This document shows, in pieces, positions 56,503 to 64,000 of a stretch of DNA of 64,000 nt (positions are counted from its first letter, which is position 1; each line of letters opens with the position of its first letter). Both the position numbers and the translations under genes were made by a program. The notes below the pieces were generated by a model. That model was not told where the DNA came from. It searched no databases and saw nothing but the letters and a program-made list of their open reading frames with translations. Source of the stretch: Komagataeibacter kakiaceti JCM 25156 (lineage in GTDB: Bacteria; Pseudomonadota; Alphaproteobacteria; Acetobacterales; Acetobacteraceae); NCBI RefSeq assembly GCF_000613305.1, contig NZ_BAIO01000001.1, forward strand, positions 1-64,000, written 5' to 3'.

Positions 56503-57959
56503 TAAAAATCAGCCGCCCATCCATCTAGAGTTTCAGGGACTTTGGCTCCAGCCGGGAGCTTCTTCTGGGAAGGCTGGGGGGCCGCGATGGTCTTCGGCTT
56601 CCCGGATGTTCCCCTCATATGGAAGTGGCTGACCACCATCATCAGGTTCGAGGCCTGGCTTTTGAGATTATGCGCGGCTGCGGCCGTCTCTTCAACCATG
56701 GCCGCGTTCTGCTGGGTCGTGGTGTCTATATGGGAGACGGTGGTGTTGATTTCCTTGAGGCTGGCAGCCTGTTCCCGCGCCACGGTCGCGATTTTCGAGA
56801 CATGGCCACTGATGGATTCCACCTGGGACACGACGGTGCGGAGTTCCTTATTGGTCTGTTCGACCAGTTTCACACCATCCGTGACATGACGCTTGGAAAT
56901 GCCGATAAGATCGCGGATCTGCTTGGCCGAGTCAGCAGACCGCTGGGCCAGGGAGCGCACCTCATTGGCGACAACGGCAAAGCCACGCCCGGCTTCCCCC
57001 GCGCGGGCGGCTTCGACGCCAGCGTTCAGGGAGAGGAGGTTGGTCTGGAAAGCGATCTCATCAATCATGCCGATAATCGCAGCAACCTTCTCGGAAGAAG
57101 CCGCAATTTCCTCGATGGCGACCATCGCGTCCTGCATGACATCACTCGAACGCTGGACAGAGGAATGCGCCACATCAGCCGAGCGGTTGGTTTCAAGGGC
57201 GGCTGTCGCGGTGTTCGAAACGCCCCCGGTGACATTATTGACGGATGCGGCCGTCTGCCCCAGTGCGGCGGCCTGCCGTTCCGTTCTCTGGGCAAAGTCA
57301 TCCGAAGCCTGAGCAATTTCCACCGCCCCGTTCTGGATGAGCGACGATGCTGAGGCAACACGTGTCATGGCGTCGGACAGGGAGATGAGCGCGTCATTGA
57401 AGTTCAGACGCAGCGGTTCAAATTCCTTGGCGAAGGGCGAAGAGAAATGGAATGTCAGATCACCATCCGCCAGCGCCTTGAGGCCACGCCCAAGATCGGC
57501 GATCAGGGCGTTCTGCTGAATTTCGCGCTGACGGGTCTGCTCCATAAGCACTTCCTGCTCCCGTGCGCTGTCAGCGGCCTGCTTCTGCAGGTCAATCTGG
57601 CGCAGAAGTGCATTGCGGAACGTTGAAAGCGCGTTGGCCAGTCGGCCCGCGCAATCGGTCCAGCTCAGGAACGGTATGTTTTCGTTCAATGTGCCTGATG
57701 CAATCCGCTCGGTCAGGCCCGTGATGGTCTCGAATGGCTTGGCGACACGATTGATCAGCACCCACCGGATGCATACGACCATTACCGAACCAAAGAGAAA
57801 CTCACCTAGGGTGATGATCCTCTGGTTCTCAATGGAAAGCTGAAGCTCGAAGCAGATGACCTGAACAAAGATCTGAAAGATCATGTAGGCCTGAAGACAG
57901 GCAGTAACTACGGTAATCTTTTTTCTTAGAGGCGCACGCTCAGTAAACCAATTTAACAT
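56502..57959 (-). CDS. methyl-accepting chemotaxis protein with minimal periplasmic region
   Basis: 485 residues, intact. Two membrane helices (about 20-40 and 47-68) are almost adjacent, so there is no usual sensor domain. A HAMP-like stretch ([17 protein letters not shown]), two linker helices and the signalling hairpin with tip [20 protein letters not shown] follow. The C-terminus is LDGWAADF, a W-x-x-x-F variant of the CheR/CheB-tethering tail (one residue longer than W-x-x-F). The overall design equals that of the receptor at 18015-19534. The input could be membrane or cytoplasmic state (e.g. energy taxis); inferred only. Confidence 0.93.
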   Translation of the reverse strand: MLNWFTERAPLRKKITVVTACLQAYMIFQIFVQVICFELQLSIENQRIITLGEFLFGSVMVVCIRWVLINRVAKPFETITGLTERIASGTLNENIPFLSWTDCAGRLANALSTFRNALLRQIDLQKQAADSAREQEVLMEQTRQREIQQNALIADLGRGLKALADGDLTFHFSSPFAKEFEPLRLNFNDALISLSDAMTRVASASSLIQNGAVEIAQASDDFAQRTERQAAALGQTAASVNNVTGGVSNTATAALETNRSADVAHSSVQRSSDVMQDAMVAIEEIAASSEKVAAIIGMIDEIAFQTNLLSLNAGVEAARAGEAGRGFAVVANEVRSLAQRSADSAKQIRDLIGISKRHVTDGVKLVEQTNKELRTVVSQVESISGHVSKIATVAREQAASLKEINTTVSHIDTTTQQNAAMVEETAAAAHNLKSQASNLMMVVSHFHMRGTSGKPKTIAAPQPSQKKLPAGAKVPETLDGWAADF

Positions 57960-58262
57960 GTTACTGTACCATTTATGTTTGTTGCGCGCAGATAAAGCAC
58001 GGTCATGACGCAGCGCGGCACTGTTCGGATGGGAAGATTATCGGCCAGATATTCTGTTGTTGGCAACGCATTCAGAGACCATCATTCTATACCCCCGTTT
58101 CTAGATTGCGTCACGCAAATGGAAAAGAGGGCCCCACACATGGCTGCCATTTTAGCAGTCACTTGTCTTGATAGTTTCCCTAATATATTCCGGTCTTGAG
58201 ATATATGTGCATCCTTGGCTCCGCGCTGGCCGTTACTACTTTAGGTTGAAAGTAATACACTC
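57960..58262. other. 303-bp divergent promoter region between MCP and regulator
   Basis: No coding pattern. It must hold the promoters of the receptor/cheW pair (minus) and of the OmpR-type regulator (plus). No certain sigma-54 or sigma-28 box identified. Confidence 0.4.
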
Positions 58263-58972
58263 ATGACGGGAGACGGGACGGATGCCCATGTGCTGCTGGT
58301 TGAAGCTGAAAAGACGACCCGTGATCTCTATAACGCCGTTCTGCTTGGCTCCGGGTTCGCAACCGAACTGGCCACTTCAATCCTGGAACTGAAGCGGCGC
58401 ATCCGGTACACGAAATTCGATATCATCCTGCTCGAATTACAGCTACCCGATGGCAATGCGCTGGAGACCATATCGGAACTGCGGCGCGATACATCCGCCG
58501 GCATTATTGTGGCGACATCATGCTGCACAATGAATGATCGTTTGCGTGGACTGGAAAATGGCGCGGATGATTATCTTGAAAAACCGCTGCATCCGCGGGA
58601 ACTTGTCGCGCGTGTTCGCAATTTGTCGCAGCGGTTGAACATGGCGGCCGGGCCGGGCAAGGAAGGCTGGTTTACCATTTTGCCGGATGGAAGATCGACC
58701 TTGCCACACGAAAGATATGGCTACATAGCAACATCGAGATACACCTGACGGAAAATGAATTCAGGCTGCTTGACACCCTGATCCGCAATGCGCCTAGGCC
58801 GGTGCATCGTGATCGTCTTCTTATGCTGCTTGATGAAGATATTACGGTTCGCGCTGTTGATAAAGCGATCTACCGGATGCGTACAAAGCTGCACGCCGTT
58901 CTTGGCAAGTCGGAGCCATTTGTCGAAACCGTTCATGGTTTCGGTTACAGGCTTGTTGCCAAACGGTTATGA
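58263..58972 (+). pseudogene. OmpR-family response regulator lacking the phospho-acceptor Asp (frame broken)
   Basis: About 236 residues. Receiver domain with E14-A15-E16 in place of the acidic pair, and Glu58 (DIILLELQLPDGN) where the phosphorylated Asp belongs. The Lys107 (YLEKPLHPRELV) is kept. The winged-helix domain (IHLTENEFRLLDTLI, KAIYRMRTKLHAVLG, FVETVHGFGYRLVAK) is read after a frame change near 58680, where one more T in ACCATTTTGCC rejoins the frame. Regulators with such changes (e.g. FtcR/Rem, which control flagella in other alphaproteobacteria) act without phosphorylation. Position beside flgE suggests a flagellar role. Confidence 0.8.
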
Positions 58973-59064
58973 TCCCGTTTCTTTTTTAGAAAAACCATTC
59001 AGGGGATTCATGCCGCGCGCACCAGTTTTTGCGTAGGCAGATATTTCCCGACTGTTACGGAAAA

Positions 59065-59092
59065 GACCGGCCCGCATCATGGCGGACCGGTC
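59065..59092 (-). terminator. Rho-independent terminator after flgE
   Basis: A GC-rich hairpin (arms GACCGG...CCCGC and GCGG...CCGGTC), read on the minus strand, is followed by TTTT (AAAA at 59061-59064 on plus). It begins seven bases after the flgE stop. Confidence 0.75.
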
Positions 59093-59098
59093 AGATCA

Positions 59099-60837
59099 TT
59101 ATGACTGCTTCATTGCAATCGTGGTCTGGAGCAGTTCATCGGCGGTCGTGACCACTTTCGTATTGGCCGAATAGGCTTCCTGGGCAACGATCAGGGAGGA
59201 CAGATCGCTGGTCAGATCCGTGGTCGAGGATTCCACATAACCGACCGAGAGGGTTCCCGTACCATTCTCACCCACAACACCTGTTTTCGCGCTGCCAGAG
59301 TTCGCGGTGGCGGTATAGGCCTGTCCATCAACAGCGTTCAGGCCATCGACATTGGCGAAGTTGCTCAGGGCAACCTTGCCGATAAGCTGCGTGTCGCCGT
59401 TATCGAACTCGGCCATGATGGACCCGTCACTTTCGATCTCGCTCCTGTATAAGTACCACTCGATACACTGTCCGAAGTCAATGACGTAGTATCGGTGGAC
59501 AGGGCCGTTGTCGAAAGGGAAGCGCCACTGAGATCCATGGTGTAGGTCGTATTGTCAACGGATGCCGTCAGGCTGCTCAATCCCGATACCGTTGTGCTGG
59601 GATTGGTCAGATCGGTAACGGATTTGACCGAACCATCCGTATTGAAAACAACGCTGTAAGAGTCGGAACTGACGGACGAAGTGGAAGAACTGTCGTAAGG
59701 ATTGACCGCTGAAACCGTCCACGTCGCGGGGGATGCGGATGTCTGGGTCCATTTGACGGAAACAGGCGTGGTTCCGACATCCGTCGGCGCCGTTACATAG
59801 GACTGATCCGAGCCCGTGGTTGTTCCCAGCAGGGTATTGGCAGCCATCGAAATGGTCTTGGTCGATGTATCGGCTGTCAGGGCCGTGACCTGGCTTGTGC
59901 TGACGGTGTTGCTGCCGGCCGCCGCCATTGTGGTGCCGCTTGTGCCGCCGATTGTACCCAGGTCAAGCTGCATGGTCTGCGTGACGCCATCGTAATCAGC
60001 TGAAATGGGGATCGAGGCGGTAGCGCCGGTGGTGGTCGAGCCAACGGTTGCGCCTGTTGTCGCATTCATGACGGAAGCCAGTGTACCATCACTATTGAAT
60101 GTGACCTGATAGTCATTCGCTGCGATCGAGCCCGTTCCGCTCGCGTCATAGGCGCTGACATCCCAGACCAGCGGGTTGCTCGAACTCTGTGTCCACGAAA
60201 CGCCAACCTCATGGGGCTGGGCATTCGCGTCATATGTCGTGACCGGAGCGGTCGTATATGTCTGGGGTGTATAGCTTGTGCTATCGGACGGCAGGGTGCC
60301 AATCACAGCGGACTGGGTCAGGGTTGTCGTTTCCGTGGGACGGAACGCAACATTGGCGATGTTGATCTGGGTCAGATTGTTGCTGACCTGCCCGGTCTGG
60401 CTGTTGACCATGTAGCCATCAAGATAATAACCGGCGGTGTTGACCAGATAACCGTCCTTGTTCTCGTAGAATTCGCCGTTGCGCGTATAGTACTGTTCAT
60501 CCTGGAACTGGGTCGTTCCAGCCGTGGTCGCGCCGGTTTCCTCGGAGACGTCGAAGAGGCCATTGCCCGAAATCGACATGGCCAGACTGTCGGTGCTGGC
60601 GGAGGCCGTGCCCTGCTGGTCCACATGCTGGATGGTCAGGGCGGAGACGGAATCCGAGATGTCCGCAGACGAGGAATTGCCATTCAGCGAGTCCGCCACA
60701 AAATCCTGAAAGGCCGTGGAGTCAGCCTTGTAACCCACCGTCTGACTATTGGCGATGTTGTTACTAAGGTTTGTAAAGGCGGTCGACTGCGCGTCAATCC
60801 CGCTGACAGCCGTAGTAAGGGCATTAAAAATCGACAT
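59099..60837 (-). pseudogene. flgE: flagellar hook protein FlgE (frame broken near the C-terminus)
   Basis: About 578 residues, longer than the enteric hook protein (about 400). The N-terminus, MSIFNALTTAVSGIDAQSTA, then FTNLSNNIANSQTVGYKAD, is the rod/hook/filament-family signature. A long Ser/Thr-rich variable middle is followed by the last part (MAEFDNGDTQLIGKVALSNF ... VYVESSTTDLTSDLSSLIVA type, with Gly-Tyr-Val-Glu-Ser-Ser). The frame is lost near 59425: one more G in GAGCGAGATC rejoins GAEIESDGSI. The start at 60837 has AGGGA upstream. Its terminator lies just after the stop. Confidence 0.9.
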
Positions 60838-61150
60838 GAGCTGTCCCTGACCCGAGCGCGCTGTTGTCTGTCCCGTCCGCCAGCCGGCAGAAAAAAACCA
60901 TCGTCCCACCATGCCGATGATACCGCATGATGCTGCCAGCCTGCCGTTTCCGGGCGGGCGGCATAAGCCAGTGGCTTTTACGGGCATGGAATGGCGGCCG
61001 AAACATCCCCAGCGCGTCACCTGTGCCTATGTTTTTTCTGACTAGCATGCGCATCGCGAAATGCAAGGATTTCCTTCAATCCGCCCTTCCGGTTACCCTT
61101 TGTAACCCGGTGAAACACATTATGCCGGAGCGTTGGCGGCTTTCATCCAC
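60838..61150. other. 313-bp region between flhB and flgE
   Basis: Contains the flgE upstream region. A longer frame into this stretch is open but has no conserved sequence. No other gene recognised. Also contains the end of the flhB transcript. Confidence 0.4.
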
Positions 61151-62236
61151 CTAACGCGGGGACGCACGGGACCCCGGGGTCTTGAGTTTCATCACATAGG
61201 CGATAATGGCGGCCACGGGCTGGAAATATTCCGGGGGTATTTCAGAATCCAGCGGGAGTGTGTACAGGGCGCGCGCCAGTGGCGGGTTCGCGACCACGGG
61301 CACCCGTGCGTCTTCCGCCGCATGGCGGATACGGGCGGCAAGATCATCCGCTCCCTTGGCGACGATCTGGGGCGCGCTGTCCATGCCGCTTTCATACAGA
61401 AGCGCAACGGCATAGTGTGTGGGGTTCGTGACCACGACCGTGGCTTTCTGGACCGCCTCGATCATACGGCGGCGGGCGCGGCGGCGGCGGATCATCTGCA
61501 GGCGCCGTTTTACAAGCGGATCCCCCTCGGTCTGGCGCGCTTCTTCCTTGATGTCCTGGAAGCTCATGCGCAGCCCGCGTATTCTGTTATAGCGCGTCCA
61601 CAGATCATCCAGCAGGGCAATACCGCATTGCACGACAAGAATGATCAGCGTGGCATAGGCAAACCATGAAATGAGTTCTTTGGTGAGGCGGATGGTCGTC
61701 CATCGTTCGGCTTCCGGGGCGATCTGGATCGTTCCCTTGGCCACGCCGTAAAGAAGGAACCCGAACACGATGAACTTGGTGCAGCTTTTCAGGGTTTCGA
61801 TCAGGTTGGTCAGGCTGAAAAGACGCTTGATGCCCCGCATGGGTGACAGGCGCGTAAGATCGGGGGCGAGCGCCTCGGGCCGCCACAGAAACCCGGTCTG
61901 CAGCAGGCCGCAGATGGTGACGACAACAATGCTGACACATACGAGCGGCGCCGCAAGCAACGCCCCTTCAAGCCCCATCTGTATGGCGACCCGCTGGATG
62001 GATGTCATGTCCTGCGGGATGCTGTCAAAATGGCTCATGATGCCGCGCATATGCTCGATGAACCTGTGACCCGACCTGGCAGATGTCAGGGTAAAGATGA
62101 GCAGGAATCCGCCCAGAGCCAGAAGCATCTGCAATTCGCGGGACTGGGCGACATTCCCTTCCTCACGCGCGCTCTGAAGTTTTCTTTCGGTAGGGGCCTG
62201 ACTCCGTTCGCCGCCACCGGATCCTTCATCCGCCAT
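61151..62236 (-). CDS. flhB: flagellar export switch protein FlhB
   Basis: 361 residues, intact. Four membrane helices, a conserved linker (DPLVKRRLQMIRRRRARRRM) and the autocleavage site NPTH (VVVTNPTHYAVAL, about 273-276), with the usual cytoplasmic domain beyond. It sets the change from rod/hook to filament export. It begins 12 bases after the fliR stop, and the gene order fliE-fliQ-fliR-flhB is standard. C-terminal end PGSRASPR is short. Confidence 0.95.
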   Translation of the reverse strand: MADEGSGGGERSQAPTERKLQSAREEGNVAQSRELQMLLALGGFLLIFTLTSARSGHRFIEHMRGIMSHFDSIPQDMTSIQRVAIQMGLEGALLAAPLVCVSIVVVTICGLLQTGFLWRPEALAPDLTRLSPMRGIKRLFSLTNLIETLKSCTKFIVFGFLLYGVAKGTIQIAPEAERWTTIRLTKELISWFAYATLIILVVQCGIALLDDLWTRYNRIRGLRMSFQDIKEEARQTEGDPLVKRRLQMIRRRRARRRMIEAVQKATVVVTNPTHYAVALLYESGMDSAPQIVAKGADDLAARIRHAAEDARVPVVANPPLARALYTLPLDSEIPPEYFQPVAAIIAYVMKLKTPGSRASPR

Positions 62237-62248
62237 ATGGCCCTGTCC

Positions 62249-63063
62249 TTAATGCCGCGCGCCGCCGCCGGCGCTTATTCCCGGCAGGCCGATGAGCAGG
62301 TCACTCATCCTCTGCTGCCAGAAACCGGTCATGACCTGAATCAGCATGGCCAGAAGCAGCACGCCACCCAGCAACTGTGCCGGCATGGCCAGTGAATAGA
62401 CCTGGATGGCGGGAAGCAGCCGGTTCAGGACACCCAGCATCGCGGGCCATAGGGTGCCGATCAGGACAAATGGCGCGGCGAGCTGGAGTGCCAGGCGAAT
62501 GTCTGCGCCGTGGTTTCAGTAACGCTTCGGGCCATGTCACCCAGCGGTGGCATATGCCCCGGTGGAAACAGGTTGTATGAACCCGCAATCGCCGCCAGCG
62601 GCAGCACGTACAGGCCCGTTATCAGGAAAATGACCGGGATCAGCGAGGACGCCATATGGCTGATCGCCGTGCTGCCCGCGCCCAGTTCGGCATCCGGCTG
62701 GAGCACACTGGCCAGCCCGGTGAAAACGGCGATGATCTGCATGGAAATCGTAAGCGCCATGGCCAGAAGCCGGGCCAGTGACCCGATGAATACACCGCAC
62801 AGCAACTCGCCCACGATAATCGCGACCGCCAGCGAGGGTATATGCAGCGCCTGCCCCGAGACCTCCATGATATGATCCTGCACCACCGGCAGAATCGTTA
62901 TCGTCGTGGCGAGAGCAAGACCGGCCCTGACCACCATGGGGGATGTGGTCTCCCCCAGGGCGGGGGCGGCCATGATCAGGGCGCTGACACGGCAGAGGAC
63001 AACAAGGAACATGGCGGCCAGAACGGCGATGGATCCGCCGGGAAAGGACGGATCGTCCATCAT
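62249..63063 (-). pseudogene. fliR: flagellar export protein FliR (frame broken)
   Basis: About 271 residues. Six or so membrane helices over two frames. The first piece starts with MDDPSFPGGSIAVLAAMFLV (MMDD or MDD start) and includes VGELLCGVFIGSLARLLAMA, the conserved FliR block; the second continues LALQLAAPFVLIGTLWPAML to the stop at 62249. The frame is lost near 62500: one more C in ACATTCGCC gives TFRLALQL. Part of the export gate with FliP and FliQ. Downstream of fliQ by 34 bases. Confidence 0.88.
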
Positions 63064-63097
63064 CCCGAAAATGCCGCCTGCCGGTTCCGGTCAATGT

Positions 63098-63373
63098 TCA
63101 TGAGCCACCGACCATGACCATCTGGTCAAAGATCGCCTGCGCGTATGTATGCAATGTGGAATACATGAACGACCCCGTCAGCAGGAGAGCGCCCATGGCG
63201 GCCACGAATTTCGGCACGAAGGAAAGCGTTGCCTCACTCACCTGCGTCATGGCCTGAAACAGGGAAACCAGCAACCCCGCGCATAGCGACGCCAGCAGGG
63301 ATGGCGCGCCCATCTTTACGGCCACAATCAGTGTCTGGCGCAGTATTTCATGAATATCGACCGTATGATGCAT
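63098..63373 (-). CDS. fliQ: flagellar export protein FliQ
   Basis: 91 residues, two membrane helices (LASLCAGLLVSLFQAMTQV and FVAAMGALLLTGSFMYSTLH), with the family QAMTQVSEATLSFVPK motif between them. It is part of the export gate. The ATG at 63373 begins 9 bases after fliE's stop. Frame intact and length normal. Confidence 0.93.
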   Translation of the reverse strand: MHHTVDIHEILRQTLIVAVKMGAPSLLASLCAGLLVSLFQAMTQVSEATLSFVPKFVAAMGALLLTGSFMYSTLHTYAQAIFDQMVMVGGS

Positions 63374-63382
63374 ATGGCGGTC

Positions 63383-63724
63383 TCAGATCGACATTTTCAT
63401 GACGTCCTGATAGGCCTGAACAACCCTGTCCCTGACCGTGGTAACGGTTTGTAGGGTCAGTTTGGCTTCCTCGACAGAGGTGGTTATGTCCGTAAGATTG
63501 CCCTTGCCCGACAGCCCGGCGGCGGTCTGGGCCTCGGCTGTTTTGCCGGTGCTGATGGCGCCCCTGACCGCGTTATCCAGTGCTGCGGTAAAGCCGGATA
63601 CGGGATCCGAGGACTGTGAACCGCCATCAGTGTCCGTATCGCCGGTGGTTGACTGCGCCGCCTGCTGCGTCAGACCATAGGCGTTGTTCGCGTCGAGACT
63701 GCGTGTGGTGATATCGCTTATCAT
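63383..63724 (-). CDS. fliE: flagellar hook-basal body protein FliE
   Basis: 113 residues from the ATG at 63724. The start is supported by GGGAA upstream; the longer frame from 63772 has no conserved sequence. A disordered N-terminal part rich in Gln/Ser/Thr/Asp (about 20-45) is followed by the conserved C-terminal half: VEEAKLTLQTVTTVRDRVVQ then AYQDVMKMSI, the last matching the family Y-x-E/D-I/V-M-x-M. FliE joins the MS ring to the rod. First gene of the fliE-fliQ-fliR-flhB group. Confidence 0.9.
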   Translation of the reverse strand: MISDITTRSLDANNAYGLTQQAAQSTTGDTDTDGGSQSSDPVSGFTAALDNAVRGAISTGKTAEAQTAAGLSGKGNLTDITTSVEEAKLTLQTVTTVRDRVVQAYQDVMKMSI

Positions 63725-64000
63725 CGTGTTCCCGTTCAGCCCCCGCATGTCTGTCAAGGGGTGAAAGCGCATTCCTGCCAGTTAATCATGTGATCAATAG
63801 CCCAGTGCTTCAGTCATCACAAGTCCCGCGGGCTTTATGGGCCTGTCATAGCCTTCCAGTCATGTCCCGGGCCAGACAGCCATGGCAAATGGGATTGCCA
63901 TGGACTAACAATCAACCCGGACCTTCGTATGGAGGTAGATCATCTCCCGGTTCCCTGTTCGTGGGAAAGGACGTAATTGAGTGAGTGACCGACGGAATAT

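Overview
The window looks like part of a large plasmid or secondary replicon of an acetic acid bacterium (Acetobacteraceae, near Gluconacetobacter/Komagataeibacter; genus is inference). The support is a RepA initiator with its own iterons, a separate ParA/ParB pair, an acetan/xanthan-like (gum-type) exopolysaccharide cluster, an alphaproteobacterial flagellar/chemotaxis gene set (FlaF, CheD, DUF6468 beside FliM), and many IS5, IS630, IS3 and IS110 family elements and remnants.

Layout: 1-4.8 kb holds the left flagellar block (a TPR-type protein, an A24 prepilin peptidase, flgB, flgC, flaF). A TagF-like polyol-phosphate transferase (5.3-6.4 kb), ParA/ParB with tandem repeats upstream and a perfect 28-bp palindrome downstream (6.7-8.8 kb) and a GT9 glycosyltransferase (9.1-10.8 kb) follow. 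From 11.2 to 19.5 kb a single minus-strand chemotaxis operon reads MCP - STAS protein - cheY - cheA - cheW - cheR - cheB - cheY - cheD - small protein. The replication region lies at 20.5-23.3 kb: iterons, two IS5 remnants lodged among them, an AT-rich stretch and repA. From 25.7 to 40.1 kb lies an exopolysaccharide locus: a Gfo/Idh oxidoreductase, a Tat-exported GH5 glycosidase, Wzx, a GT2, Wzy, a GT4, Wza/GumB, GumC, a kinase-like protein without the Walker lysine, a PAP2 phosphatase, a GumM/CpsF-type transferase and a GumD-type priming transferase. From 40.1 to 44.8 kb are IS elements, an ArsC-like protein and a second Gfo/Idh gene. fliL-fliM-DUF6468 are at 45.4-47.9 kb, followed by a methyltransferase, an IS pile-up (50.0-52.7 kb), a fused cytidylyltransferase/dehydrogenase of the CDP-ribitol type and a second TagF-like protein (52.7-55.6 kb). 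The right end carries a second cheW/MCP pair, an OmpR-type regulator lacking the phospho-acceptor aspartate, and flgE, flhB, fliR, fliQ, fliE.

The element therefore joins swimming (flagellum, two receptors, full adaptation machinery) to surface attachment (exopolysaccharide) and surface decoration (two polyol-phosphate transferases, CDP-ribitol synthesis, GT9, methyltransferase). The CDP-ribitol/TagF-like genes placed among flagellar genes are the best candidate for an undescribed system; their target is unknown.

Caution: about sixteen genes are broken by one-base frame changes. Every break I resolved fits the loss of one base from a short homopolymer, mostly G or C. In one case two copies of the same IS in this window differ by GGG versus GG at the break. 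I suspect read errors more than decay. Such genes are typed as pseudogenes because that is how the sequence reads, but many are probably intact in the cell.
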